The notes beneath the pieces are model-generated. The model saw nothing but the letters and a program-made list of their open reading frames with translations, ran no database searches and was not told the DNA's origin. A DNA stretch of 64,000 bases from Lichenibacterium dinghuense (GTDB lineage Bacteria > Pseudomonadota > Alphaproteobacteria > Rhizobiales > Beijerinckiaceae): the NCBI RefSeq assembly GCF_021730615.1, contig NZ_JAJLMN010000001.1, positions 5,361,501 through 5,425,500 on the forward strand, given 5' to 3'. Position numbers and translations under genes: made by a program. This document shows positions 35,892-43,975 of the stretch, piece by piece. Every line of letters starts with the position of its first letter. Position 1 is the stretch's first letter.

Positions 35892-35970
35892 GCCGGCACG
35901 ACCCGGATCAGGTTCAACGGGTCGCCTCCGCGGTGGAAGGCTCTCAGCCCGATTCGGGCACCCCGACGAT
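35892..35970 (-). promoter_or_regulatory. TPP riboswitch (THI box)
   Basis: On the minus strand the conserved elements appear in order: GGGGTGCCC with the P3 side (35958-35967), GGCTGAGAG (35941-35949), and the THI box core TGAACCTGATCCGGGT (35901-35916), followed by GTGCCGGCGGAGGG leading to the thiX start. The TPP aptamer senses thiamine pyrophosphate; with the Shine-Dalgarno at its edge, control is probably translational. This supports thiamine or a precursor as cargo. Confidence 0.95.
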
Positions 35971-36091
35971 GGGCGGGACGTTACCGGCCGGGAGGCCGAT
36001 GCAGCAAGGGTTTAATCCGCGGGCGGGGCAGGGCGATCGTTTCCGCGACTCGGGCGTTCGAAGCACATCAGGCTCACGACAGAGGAATCCC

Positions 36092-36718
36092 ATGACCACC
36101 CCCGCGACGTCCGCCGGCCAGCGCGTCACCCCGGACGAAGCCCTCGCCCTCCTCAAGGAGGGTAACCGCCACTTCGTGTCCGGCGGCGCGCCGCGGCCGC
36201 AGCTCCTCGGCGCCGAGCGCCGCGCCGCGCTGGCGCAGGAGCAGCGTCCGTTCTGCGTGCTGGTCGGCTGCTCGGACAGCCGCGTGTCCCCCGAGCTGCT
36301 GTTCGGCCGGGGCCTCGGCGACCTCTTCATCGTGCGCAACGCCGGCAACGTGGTCGACCTCGCCGCCATGGGCAGCATCGAATACGGCGTCGCGGTGCTG
36401 GGCGCGCCGCTCGTCGTGGTGCTCGGCCACGAGCGCTGCGGCGCCGTCGGCGCGGCTGTCAGCGTGGTCGAGCAATGCACGGAATATCCGGGCAGCATCG
36501 GCCAGATGATCGAGCCCATCCTGCCCGCGGTGATCCGCGCCAAGCAGGAGGGCGACCACGATCTGCTCGACCGGTCCGTCCGCCACAACGTCCGCCGCAT
36601 CGTCGACCGGCTGCGCAACACGGAGCAGATGCTGCAGGAGCCGCTGCGCGACGGGCGCCTGAAGATCGTCGGCGCGCGCTACGACCTCGACGACGGCGTC
36701 GTCGAGTTCTTCGAGTAG
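36092..36718 (+). CDS. Beta-class carbonic anhydrase
   Basis: 208 residues. A zinc enzyme interconverting CO2 and bicarbonate. Zinc ligands Cys60, His113 and Cys116 and the catalytic dyad Asp62/Arg64 sit in CSDSRV and LGHERCGAVGAA; FIVRNAGNVV is also typical. No signal peptide, so cytoplasmic. ATG 36092 has AGAGGAA about 5 bases upstream. The next gene begins 9 bases after its stop. Confidence 0.93.
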   Translation: MTTPATSAGQRVTPDEALALLKEGNRHFVSGGAPRPQLLGAERRAALAQEQRPFCVLVGCSDSRVSPELLFGRGLGDLFIVRNAGNVVDLAAMGSIEYGVAVLGAPLVVVLGHERCGAVGAAVSVVEQCTEYPGSIGQMIEPILPAVIRAKQEGDHDLLDRSVRHNVRRIVDRLRNTEQMLQEPLRDGRLKIVGARYDLDDGVVEFFE

Positions 36719-36727
36719 CTCCGTCCC

Positions 36728-37632
36728 ATGCCGGCCGCCGACCAGCGCCGCATCACGGCGCTGACCCCGACGCTCGCGATCGCCTGCGAGGAGAGCGGGC
36801 CGGCGGACGGGCCGCCGGTCATCCTGCTCCACGGCTTCCCCTACGACCCGCGCTGCTTCGACCGCGTCGCGCCGCCGCTCGCCGCGGTGGGTCACCGAGT
36901 GATCGTGCCCTACCTGCGCGGCTACGGCCCGACGCGCTTCCGCGACCCCGCCACGCCGCGCTCAGGGGAACAGGCTGTCCTGGCGCGAGACCTGCTCGAC
37001 CTGCTCGACGCGCTCGGCATCCCGTCCGCGGCCCTGATGGGCTTCGACTGGGGCGGCCGCGCCGCCTGCATCGTCGCGGCGCTGTGGCCCGAGCGGGTGC
37101 GGTGCCTCGTCACCGGCGACGGCTACAACGTCCAGGACATCGCGCGATCGGGCCGACCGCTGCCGCCCGAGGCAGAGCATCGCCTCTGGTACCAGTATTA
37201 TCTTCACTCCGAGCGGGGCCGCGCCGGGCTCGCTGCGGACCGGCGCGGCTTCTGCCGCCTGCTGTGGCGCCTGTGGTCGCCGAGCTGGGTCGAGGGGCCG
37301 ACCCTGTCCGACGCCACCGCTCCGTCCTTCGACAACCCCGACTTCGTCGACGTGGTGATCCACTCCTACCGCCACCGCTTCGGGCTGGTGCCGGGCGACC
37401 CCGCCGTCGCCGAGGTCGAGCGCAGGATCGCTGCCCAGCCGTCGATCGCCGTGCCGACCGTGTCGCTCTGCGGCGCGGACGACGGCGTCGGGCCGCCGGA
37501 CGCCGAGGACGCGGATGCGAGGAAGTTCACGGGCCCTACCGGCGCCGTGTGCTCGCCGGCATCGGCCACAACATCCCGGGCGAAGCGCCGGCGGCCGTGG
37601 TGGAAGCGCTGCTGGGCCTGATGGGCGCCTGA
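36728..37632 (+). pseudogene. Alpha/beta hydrolase (dehalogenase/epoxide-hydrolase type) with a frameshift before the catalytic histidine
   Basis: The first 265 codons are a normal hydrolase: oxyanion block LLHGFPYDPRCFDRV and nucleophile Asp107 in MGFDWGGRAA, the Asp type used by haloalkane dehalogenases and epoxide hydrolases. Around 37523-37530 the frame shifts by one base. In the other frame the expected end (GPYRRRVLAGIGHNIPGEA, with the catalytic His) continues to a stop at 37632. Restoring one C in AAGTTCAC would rejoin them (KFHGPYRRR). As read, translation ends at 37621 with a nonsense tail and no catalytic His. Either a real lesion or a sequencing error. It is co-directional and near-contiguous with carbonic anhydrase. 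Confidence 0.8.
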
Positions 37633-37636
37633 CCGC

Positions 37637-37807
37637 TCAGGCCGGTCCGGGCGAGAGCGGGGCGCCGGGCGTGCCGGGGCTGGTCGGCGTCGGGCTCGGG
37701 CCCGTCGGGATGCCGATGGCGGGGTCGATCACGTCGGGCGTCGGCTGCGGCGCCTCGACCGGTGCGTCGGACGGCACCTCGACCGGGTTGGGCTGATCGT
37801 CGGGCAT
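37637..37807 (-). CDS. Small proline-rich protein, unknown
   Basis: 56 residues, about a third of them proline (for example VEAPQPTPDVIDPAIGIPTG), acidic and without hydrophobic segments. A perfect AGGAGGAGG precedes the ATG at 37807, which supports translation. Probably intrinsically disordered; function unknown. Confidence 0.65.
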   Translation of the reverse strand: MPDDQPNPVEVPSDAPVEAPQPTPDVIDPAIGIPTGPSPTPTSPGTPGAPLSPGPA

Positions 37808-37885
37808 GGAACCTCCTCCTCGGGTGATGCGCGGGCGGCCGGGCCCGCACGGATCCAACGCGCCGCCGGGGCGATCGGGTCGCGC

Positions 37886-38101
37886 TCAGGCGGGCTCCGC
37901 GTCGTCGTCGTCGGCGATCTCGAACTCGGAGGCCGGGGTGCCGGCCTCCAGCGGGCCGTTGTCGCCGTAGCGGACCACCAGCGTCTCGACCCCGTCGGCC
38001 TCGCCGACGTCGACCACCGTGCCGATCTGGTCGGCCATGGGGCCGAGGGTGTCACGGTGCGCCGCCTCGCGCCGGAAGCGGACCTTGTCGCCGATCTTCA
38101 T
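37886..38101 (-). CDS. Small SH3-like/KOW-type hypothetical protein
   Basis: 71 residues starting MKIGDKVRFRREAAHRDTLG, then GTVVDVGEADGVETLVVRYGDNG and an acidic tail. The beta-rich pattern resembles small SH3-like or KOW folds. Its ATG overlaps the stop of the flavoenzyme gene (ATGA), so it is coupled to it. Confidence 0.65.
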   Translation of the reverse strand: MKIGDKVRFRREAAHRDTLGPMADQIGTVVDVGEADGVETLVVRYGDNGPLEAGTPASEFEIADDDDAEPA

Positions 38102-39357
38102 GCGGGTTCTCCCATCCGGGGAGGCGTGAAGGCCTCCCGCAAAGCCTCCGGCCCGACCTCGCGCGCCTCGTTCACGCCGAGCAGCGCGAGGTCGATGTCG
38201 ATCTCCTTCGACAGGATGCCGATCGCGCGCTGCACGCCGGCCTCCCCGGCAACGGCCGCGGCGAACAGGAACGGCCGGCCCACCATCACGAAGTCGGCGC
38301 CGAGCGCCAGGGCCTTCAGCACGTCCGTGCCGTGGCGGAAGCCGCTGTCGCACAGCACCGCCATGCCGCCGGCCTCGCGCCGCACCTCGGGCAGCACTTC
38401 CAGGGGCGACACAGCGGCGTCGAGCTGGCGCCCGCCGTGGTTCGACACCACGACGCCGTCGGCCCCGAGCTCGCGCGCGATTCGGGCGTCCTCGGCCGAC
38501 AGCACCCCCTTGATGACGAACTTGCCGGGCCAGAGCTTGCGGATCAGCTCGGCCTCGCGCCAGCCGAAGTCGTCGTGGCCGGCGATCACCGCCACCTCGC
38601 GCGAGAAGATGCCGACGCGGTGGTCGGCTTCGAGGTTGGAGATCTCCGGCACGCCGCGCTTCAGGATCGTGCGGCCGAAGGTGCCGGCGAGCCAGCGCGG
38701 GTGCGTCAGCCCATCGAGGGTGAGGCGCGGCGTCGGGCGCAACGGCATGGAATAGCCGGCGCGCTTATCGTTGACGCGGTTCGAGCCCACCGGCACGTCG
38801 ACCGTGAGCATGTAGACCTCGTAGCCGGCGCGCTCGACGCGGCCGAGCATGCGCTCGATCTTCGAAGGATCGGGCGATTGGTAGGCGGCGAACCAGCTGT
38901 CGGGATTGGTCTTCGCCACCTCCTCCAGCGGCGTGATGGAGTTGGCCGACAGGGCGAAGGGGATGCCGGCCTCGCGGGCGGCGCGCGCCATGGCGTTGTC
39001 GGCGTCGTAGGCCACGACCGCGGAGGCGCCCATCGGCGCGATGCCGAAGGGCGCGGCGTATCGCTTGCCGAAGAGCGTCGTCTCCTGCGAGCGCGCCGAC
39101 ACGTCGCGCAGCACGCGCGTCACCATGCGCCAGTGCTGGAAGGCCGAGCGGTTGTTGTCGCGCGCCACCATGGCCTCGGCGCCGTTGGCCACGTAGCCGT
39201 AGACCGCCTTCGGCAGCCTCGCCTTGGCCAACCGGGCGAAGTCGTCGAGGTCGAGCGCCGATGCCAGGGCGTGCTCGCGCGGGTCCTTCAGGCGCTCCAG
39301 GGCGCGCTGCGAGCGCTCCGGCAGGCGGTCGACGTCCTCGTCCTCGCGTCCCGCCAT
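38098..39357 (-). CDS. lldD: FMN-dependent alpha-hydroxy-acid dehydrogenase (L-lactate dehydrogenase type)
   Basis: 419 residues. A TIM-barrel flavoenzyme oxidising L-lactate or a related 2-hydroxy acid to the 2-oxo acid. Hallmarks: PFGIAPMGASAVVAYDAD near the FMN, YMLTVDVPVGSNR, KGVLSAEDA, the catalytic-base region VVSNHGGRQLD, and GTDVLKALALGADFVMVGRP for the phosphate. ATG 39357 is chosen because a conserved-looking N-terminus starts there, well inside a longer frame. The substrate is uncertain among lactate, glycolate and mandelate. Confidence 0.88.
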   Translation of the reverse strand: MAGREDEDVDRLPERSQRALERLKDPREHALASALDLDDFARLAKARLPKAVYGYVANGAEAMVARDNNRSAFQHWRMVTRVLRDVSARSQETTLFGKRYAAPFGIAPMGASAVVAYDADNAMARAAREAGIPFALSANSITPLEEVAKTNPDSWFAAYQSPDPSKIERMLGRVERAGYEVYMLTVDVPVGSNRVNDKRAGYSMPLRPTPRLTLDGLTHPRWLAGTFGRTILKRGVPEISNLEADHRVGIFSREVAVIAGHDDFGWREAELIRKLWPGKFVIKGVLSAEDARIARELGADGVVVSNHGGRQLDAAVSPLEVLPEVRREAGGMAVLCDSGFRHGTDVLKALALGADFVMVGRPFLFAAAVAGEAGVQRAIGILSKEIDIDLALLGVNEAREVGPEALREAFTPPRMGEPA

Positions 39358-39469
39358 CGCGCCCCCGGCCTCCCTGTCCGATCCGTAATGGTCAATGACG
39401 GAGCCGGATGGACGTTCCGGCCGTTGACGCCGGTAGACGCCGCGACCGGCGCCCGATCGGGAACACGCC

Positions 39470-40408
39470 ATGCCGTCCGGGTTCTTCGCGCTGCTCGACG
39501 ACGTGGCGGGCATCGCCAAGCTGGCCGCCGCCTCGCTCGACGACGTGGCGGGCACCTCCGGCCGGGTCGGGCTCAAGGCGGCCGGCGTGGTGGTCGACGA
39601 CACCGCCGTGACGCCGCGCTACGTCGCGGGCCTCTCGCCCGACCGCGAGCTGCCGATGATCGGCCGCATCACGCTCGGCTCGCTGCGCAACAAGCTCCTC
39701 ATCCTGCTGCCGGCCGCGCTGCTGCTGAACTGGCTCGCGCCCTGGGCCGTGACGCCGCTGCTGATGCTGGGCGGGCTGTTCCTGTGCTTCGAGGGGACCG
39801 AGAAGGTCGCCGAGGTCCTGTCCGGCCCCGGCGCGCACGGGGCGGAGGCGCCCGTCGATCCCGACCCCCGGCGATTGGAGGATGGCCGGGTGCGCGGCGC
39901 GATCCGCACCGACCTGATCCTGTCGGCCGAGATCATGGCGATCTCGCTGGCCGAGGTGGCCGACAGGCCGCTCCTGACGGAGGCTGTCGTGCTGGCGCTG
40001 GTCGCCGTCGCGGTCACGCTCGGGGTCTACGGCGTGGTGGCGGTGGTGGTGAAGGTCGACGACGTCGGGCTGCGCCTCGCGAGGGGAGGGGCCGCGCCGG
40101 TGCGGGCGCTCGGCCGCGGCCTCGTGCGCGGCATGCCGCCGGTGATGGCCGCGCTGTCGGCCATCGGCACGGCGGCGATGATCTGGGTCGGCGGCGGCAT
40201 CCTGCTGCACGGCGCCGAGGTGCTGGGCTTCGAAGCGCCAGCCCACGCGCTCGACGGCGCGGCCGCGGCCGTCGCCGGCGCCATGCCCGATCCGGCCGCG
40301 GGGGTCGCGGACTGGGCCGTCGCGGCGGCGGGTGCCGGCTGTGTCGGGCTCTTGGTCGGCGGCGCGATCCTGGGCGTGACAGCCGCCGCGGCGAGGCTGC
40401 GGGGGTAG
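39470..40408 (+). CDS. DUF808 (YedI-like) membrane protein
   Basis: 312 residues. Typical DUF808 opening GFFALLDDVAGIAKLAAASLDDVAG, VVDDTAVTPRYVAGLSPDRELP, then GSLRNKLLILLPAALLLN and about seven more hydrophobic stretches with the intracellular block IRTDLILSAEIMAISLAEV. Inner-membrane protein of unknown function. Divergent from lldD with 112 bases between the starts. Confidence 0.88.
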   Translation: MPSGFFALLDDVAGIAKLAAASLDDVAGTSGRVGLKAAGVVVDDTAVTPRYVAGLSPDRELPMIGRITLGSLRNKLLILLPAALLLNWLAPWAVTPLLMLGGLFLCFEGTEKVAEVLSGPGAHGAEAPVDPDPRRLEDGRVRGAIRTDLILSAEIMAISLAEVADRPLLTEAVVLALVAVAVTLGVYGVVAVVVKVDDVGLRLARGGAAPVRALGRGLVRGMPPVMAALSAIGTAAMIWVGGGILLHGAEVLGFEAPAHALDGAAAAVAGAMPDPAAGVADWAVAAAGAGCVGLLVGGAILGVTAAAARLRG

Positions 40409-40412
40409 GGGC

Positions 40413-40943
40413 TCAGCCCGCCTTGCGCAGCAGGCCGGTGACGCGCTCGAACCAGGGCGTCGGGCGTTCGGCCAGGATCGCGACGATGCGGTCGCGGTCG
40501 GCCCGAACCTCGACCAGGTGGGCGCGCTCGGCCGCCACCAGGGCGGTGAGCACGTCGACCTGTCCCGCCTGGACGCGCAGGACCTCGGCGACGGTGCGCG
40601 CCTCGCGCGCCTCGGCGCGGGCTTCCTCGGCGACGCGGCGGGCCTCGAGAAGGTCGTCGATGAGTTCGCCGACGCGGCGCTCGAGGTAGCCGATGAGCGC
40701 GCGGGCGTCGCGGCTCGCCTCCGGCGCGTCCTCGGCCGCGTCGTCCGGGGCCGGACCGTCGGCGCGGGGCTCCTGCGGGCGGTCCAGGCGCTCCTGCGGC
40801 ACGGCCACGAGGGCGCGTCCGTCGTTGCCGGGGCGGCGGGCCCACTTGTGACGGGTGGCGAGGCGGCGGGCGCTGTCCGGCGTGATGCCGAGCGCCTCGG
40901 CCATGTCGTCGTAGGTGAGCCAGCGGCTGGCGAGGTCGTTCAT
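40413..40943 (-). CDS. HTH plus coiled-coil protein
   Basis: 176 residues. The N-terminus has a MerR/excisionase-like helix-turn-helix (WLTYDDMAEALGITPDSARRLATRH, residues about 8-32). A proline/acidic linker and a long heptad-rich coiled coil (about 85-150) follow, ending WFERVTGLLRKAG. Similar small proteins accompany plasmid and island loci in methylobacteria, but no target is evident. The start is Met at 40943; Met at 40952 is possible. Confidence 0.7.
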   Translation of the reverse strand: MNDLASRWLTYDDMAEALGITPDSARRLATRHKWARRPGNDGRALVAVPQERLDRPQEPRADGPAPDDAAEDAPEASRDARALIGYLERRVGELIDDLLEARRVAEEARAEAREARTVAEVLRVQAGQVDVLTALVAAERAHLVEVRADRDRIVAILAERPTPWFERVTGLLRKAG

Positions 40944-41044
40944 GGGATCCATCCCGGTGTCGCCGGCCGAAGAACGGCGTCGGGCGCTCCCGCGAGCGTG
41001 GTGCCGGGATGGTTGACGTTCGATGAACGGCGCCGCTCGAAGTG

Positions 41045-41434
41045 TCAGCCTGCCGGCACCGGGCGCGGCCGGCCGTCGTCGTCGATGGCCACGAAGGTGA
41101 AGGTGGCGGCCGTGACCTTGTCGCGCTCGGCGGTGCGGAAGCGCCGCGCCCAGGCCTCGACCAGAATCCGCATGGAGGTGCGCCCGACCCGCTCGACCTC
41201 GGCGTAGACGCAGAGCACGTCGCCGACCTTCACGGGGCGGATGAAGGTCATGCCGTCGACCGCCACGGTGACGACGCGCCCGCGCGACCGGTCGACCCCG
41301 CAGATGCCGCCGGCGATGTCCATCTGTGACATGACCCAGCCGCCGAAGATGTCGCCGTTGGCGTTGGTGTCGGCCGGCATGGCCACGGTGCGGACCATCA
41401 GGTCGCCGCGCGGCGCCGCGTTCTCCCCGGTCAT
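41045..41434 (-). CDS. Acyl-CoA thioesterase (YciA-like hotdog fold)
   Basis: 129 residues. A single hotdog domain with the YciA signature ANGDIFGGWVMSQMDIAGG and VTVAVDGMTFIRPVKVGD; hydrolyses acyl-CoA thioesters. Its ATG overlaps the stop of the nitrile-hydratase alpha gene (ATGA), making it the last gene of that four-gene unit. Whether its acyl-CoA substrate relates to the hydratase product is unknown. Confidence 0.88.
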   Translation of the reverse strand: MTGENAAPRGDLMVRTVAMPADTNANGDIFGGWVMSQMDIAGGICGVDRSRGRVVTVAVDGMTFIRPVKVGDVLCVYAEVERVGRTSMRILVEAWARRFRTAERDKVTAATFTFVAIDDDGRPRPVPAG

Positions 41435-42024
41435 GGGCTCGCCTCCGCGGACGGCACCGCCACGCCGATCAGGTGTCGCTCGTCGAGCAGAGCCGCCAGC
41501 CTGTCCTGGTCCCACCCCTCGGTGCCGGCCGGGCGACGCGGCAGCACCATCCAGCGGAAGTCCGCCGTGGAGTCGACGACGCGGATCCGCTGCCCCTCGG
41601 GCAGCACGGTGCCCCACTCGGCCAGCAGGCCGCGCGGGTCGCGCACGGCGCGCGCCCGGTAGGTGGAGGACTTGAACCAGTGGGGCGGATAGCCCAGCAC
41701 CGCGCGCGGGTAGCAGGAGCACAGCGTGCAGACCACGAGGTGATGCACCGCGGCAGTGTTCTCCAGCACGCCGAGGGGCGGCAAGCCGCGCAGGGCGATG
41801 CCGGCGCTCTCGGCCGCGGCCGTGCCGTCCGCGAGCAGGCGCGTGCGGAAGGCTGGCTCGCACCAGGCGCGCGCCGCCAGGGCGGCGCCGAGCTTCGGCG
41901 AGGCCCGCTCCGTGAGGGCGATCCGCTCCGCGATCTCCTCCGGCGTGGCGATGCCCTTCTCGGCCAGGAGCAGGCGCAGGGCGCCGAGCAGCCTCGCCCC
42001 GTCGGCCTCGACGATGGCGCTCAT
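41431..42024 (-). CDS. Nitrile hydratase alpha / thiocyanate hydrolase gamma-like subunit, cobalt type
   Basis: 197 residues. Metal claw VCTLCSC with Cys99, Cys102 and Cys104; Thr between the first two cysteines is the low-spin cobalt variant (iron enzymes have Ser). Other family blocks: ARAWCEPAFRTRLLADG, YPPHWFKSSTYRARAVRDPR, STADFRWMVLPRRPAGTEGW. Cysteines of the claw are normally oxidised to sulfinic/sulfenic acids. In this operon the beta partner is encoded as two separate small genes, the arrangement of thiocyanate hydrolase (scnB-scnA-scnC order). Substrate, a nitrile or thiocyanate, is undecided. Confidence 0.88.
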   Translation of the reverse strand: MSAIVEADGARLLGALRLLLAEKGIATPEEIAERIALTERASPKLGAALAARAWCEPAFRTRLLADGTAAAESAGIALRGLPPLGVLENTAAVHHLVVCTLCSCYPRAVLGYPPHWFKSSTYRARAVRDPRGLLAEWGTVLPEGQRIRVVDSTADFRWMVLPRRPAGTEGWDQDRLAALLDERHLIGVAVPSAEASP

Positions 42025-42311
42025 GGGAGGGGCTCCAGCCAGTGTTCGTAGATCTCGACCAGGAGATCGCCGTCGGCCGGCGCACCCGGCCAGACCGCGG
42101 CGGCATCGAAGGCGACGTGGTAGAGCGCGACCACCGGCGCCGGGGCGCCGAAGGCGAGGTTCTCCGGGTTCAGGAAGGCGCCGAGGCGCCTCACCACGCG
42201 GCCCTCGCGTCCGCGCAGGTAGTGCGGCGTGCGCTGATGGACGCTGCCGAACCGTTCCGGCCAGGCGTCGCGCACCCGCACCGGCGCGCCGGGCGCGAGA
42301 GCGGCGGTCAT
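42021..42311 (-). CDS. Nitrile hydratase beta C-terminal-half-like subunit
   Basis: 96 residues corresponding to the SH3-like C-terminal half of nitrile hydratase beta: APGAPVRVRDAWPERFGSVH, HYLRGREGRVVRRLG, VVALYHVAFDAAAVW. Overlaps the alpha gene and the preceding gene by ATGA. In thiocyanate hydrolase the same half is the alpha subunit. Confidence 0.8.
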   Translation of the reverse strand: MTAALAPGAPVRVRDAWPERFGSVHQRTPHYLRGREGRVVRRLGAFLNPENLAFGAPAPVVALYHVAFDAAAVWPGAPADGDLLVEIYEHWLEPLP

Positions 42312-42643
42312 GCGCGCGTTTCCAGAGGTGCCGGACCGATCCCGTCGAGCGCGGCCGCGAGTTCGTCCTCCGCCACCACGCCGGACCGCAGGAGGTTGTC
42401 GGCGATCGAGCGGATCCAGCGCTCGTAATAGGACAGCCGGTGATAGTCGGCTTCGGGGATGGACTCGATGCCGCGCCGAAGCTCATCCACGGTCATGACG
42501 CCCTTGGCGCCCAGGATCTGCCGCAGAGCGTCGACCTCCCGGTCGAAGTCGGACAGGGCGTGGGGCTCCTTATCGATCGCCCGGCACGTGAAGGCCGAAA
42601 CGCCCCCGATGTCGTGGTGCTGACGCGGCTGTGTCTGGTCCAT
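42308..42643 (-). CDS. Nitrile hydratase beta N-terminal-half-like subunit
   Basis: 111 residues, with HHDIGGVSAF near the start (beta subunits begin with a similar IHDxGG segment), VDALRQILGAKGVMTVDELR and the helical block ADYHRLSYYERWIRSIADNLL. It is the first gene of the coupled unit. It could alternatively be read as a P14K-like activator, which shares this fold, but the separate C-terminal half next to it favours a split beta subunit. Confidence 0.75.
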   Translation of the reverse strand: MDQTQPRQHHDIGGVSAFTCRAIDKEPHALSDFDREVDALRQILGAKGVMTVDELRRGIESIPEADYHRLSYYERWIRSIADNLLRSGVVAEDELAAALDGIGPAPLETRA

Positions 42644-42768
42644 GGCGCCAGTCTAGGACAGGCCGCGCCGCGGGGGAACCGCATCCACCCGTCGCGCAGT
42701 GGGAATCGCTGGACACGGCCGCGGGATCTGCTAGACACACCACAGCCCGCTCCGGCGTGGCTCAGGGC

Positions 42769-42844
42769 GCCGCAATAGCTCAGCTGGTAGAGCACCTCAT
42801 TCGTAATGAGGGGGTCGGGGGTTCGAATCCCTCTTGCGGCACCA
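42769..42844 (+). tRNA. tRNA-Thr (anticodon CGT)
   Basis: Acceptor GCCGCAA/TTGCGGC, D arm AGCTCAGCTGGTAGAGC, anticodon loop TTCGTAA (CGT), T arm GGGGTTCGAATCCCT with one wobble, and an encoded CCA at 42842-42844. The accessory island to the right begins immediately after it, so its 3' end is a likely former attachment site; I found no second copy of the tRNA end in the window. Confidence 0.95.
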
Positions 42845-42928
42845 AAAAGCACCGTTCTTACAGTGACTTGTGGTTCCGTTTGAAAGCGGCCCAGACGTTT
42901 GGGCGCGAAACCGGGCGCGAAACGCCTC

Positions 42929-43966
42929 ATGCTCCGTCTTCTCGCCGATAGCTGCATCTGGCTCGACATCGTGAAGGACTACCGGCACGAGCCGGTGCTG
43001 TCCGCCGTCGAGCACCTCGTCGAAGCCAGGACGGTCTCGCTGGTGGTGCCCCGCCTCGTCGTCGAGGAGTTCGCCCGCCGGAAGGACGAGGTCGTCCGCG
43101 GAAGCGTCCAGGGCATCGCGACGACGTTGAAGCGGGCCCGGGAGGTCGTGGCCCAGTTCGGCACCGATGGCGGCAGGCCGGCCGCGATGGCGGAGCTTCA
43201 CGACGTCGACCTCCGCCTGTCGCGAAACGGGGAGGAGCTGCTCGGCGCCGTGGCACGTGTCGAGAGGCTATTCGCCGGGGCGGGGATCGTCGACACGACC
43301 GCCTCCGTCAAGCTGCGGGCCGCCGACCGCGGGCTGGAAGGCCGCGCCCCGTTCCAGCACAAGAACAAGAACGGGATGGCCGACGCGGTCCTCATCGAGA
43401 TGTACGCCGACGTGGTCGCGGCCGAGCGGGGCGAGGGGCGCACCTTCGCGTTCGTGACCGTCAACCACACCGACTTCAGCCTGCCTGGCGGGGACCGCCG
43501 GACGCCTCACCCTGACATCGCCGACCTGTTCGGCGCCGACGGCTCGACCTTCTCCAACGACCTCGTCGCCGTGCTCAAGGCTCACGATCCGGATTACTTC
43601 GACGAGCGCGAGGCCTTCGAGGAGTTCGCTCCCGACGAGCCCAGGCTGGTGTCGGAGATCGTGGAGGCCACGGGCAAGCTCTGCGACCAGGTCTGGTACA
43701 ACCGCCATTGGAACCTCCGCCACGAGGTCGAGACGGGCAAGGTCAGGGTCGTGGACGGCTATAAGCACAGGCGCGGCGAGATGTATCCGCGCGACATCAT
43801 CGAGCGCAGCATCTGGGAAGGTGCACTCGCGTCGGCGGCGCGCATGGAGGAGAAGCACCCAGACGACCTTGGGCCCTGGGACGATTTCGAGTGGGGCATG
43901 CTGAACGGCAAGCTCAGCGCGTTGCGGTGGGTGTTGGGCGACGAGTGGGACATGCTCGACACCTGA
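42929..43966 (+). CDS. PIN-domain protein (DUF4935-like)
   Basis: 345 residues. The N-terminal ~190 residues are a PIN-type nuclease fold: first acid in RLLADSCIWLDIV, Glu in LVVEEFARRKD, a third acid in KNKNGMADAVLIEMY and FVTVNHTDFS at the fourth site. The C-terminal part (about 200-345) is unfamiliar, Trp/Glu-rich (WYNRHWNLRHEVETGK, DDFEWGMLNGKLSAL). PIN nucleases cut RNA and appear in toxin-antitoxin and defence loci; no antitoxin gene is adjacent. ATG 42929 is preferred over an upstream TTG. First gene after tRNA-Thr. Confidence 0.75.
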   Translation: MLRLLADSCIWLDIVKDYRHEPVLSAVEHLVEARTVSLVVPRLVVEEFARRKDEVVRGSVQGIATTLKRAREVVAQFGTDGGRPAAMAELHDVDLRLSRNGEELLGAVARVERLFAGAGIVDTTASVKLRAADRGLEGRAPFQHKNKNGMADAVLIEMYADVVAAERGEGRTFAFVTVNHTDFSLPGGDRRTPHPDIADLFGADGSTFSNDLVAVLKAHDPDYFDEREAFEEFAPDEPRLVSEIVEATGKLCDQVWYNRHWNLRHEVETGKVRVVDGYKHRRGEMYPRDIIERSIWEGALASAARMEEKHPDDLGPWDDFEWGMLNGKLSALRWVLGDEWDMLDT

Positions 43967-43975
43967 GCCAAGGGC

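Noticed and set aside
42899-42928. TTG start ten codons upstream for the PIN-domain gene
   Set aside because: No ribosome site and the PIN fold starts right after the ATG at 42929.
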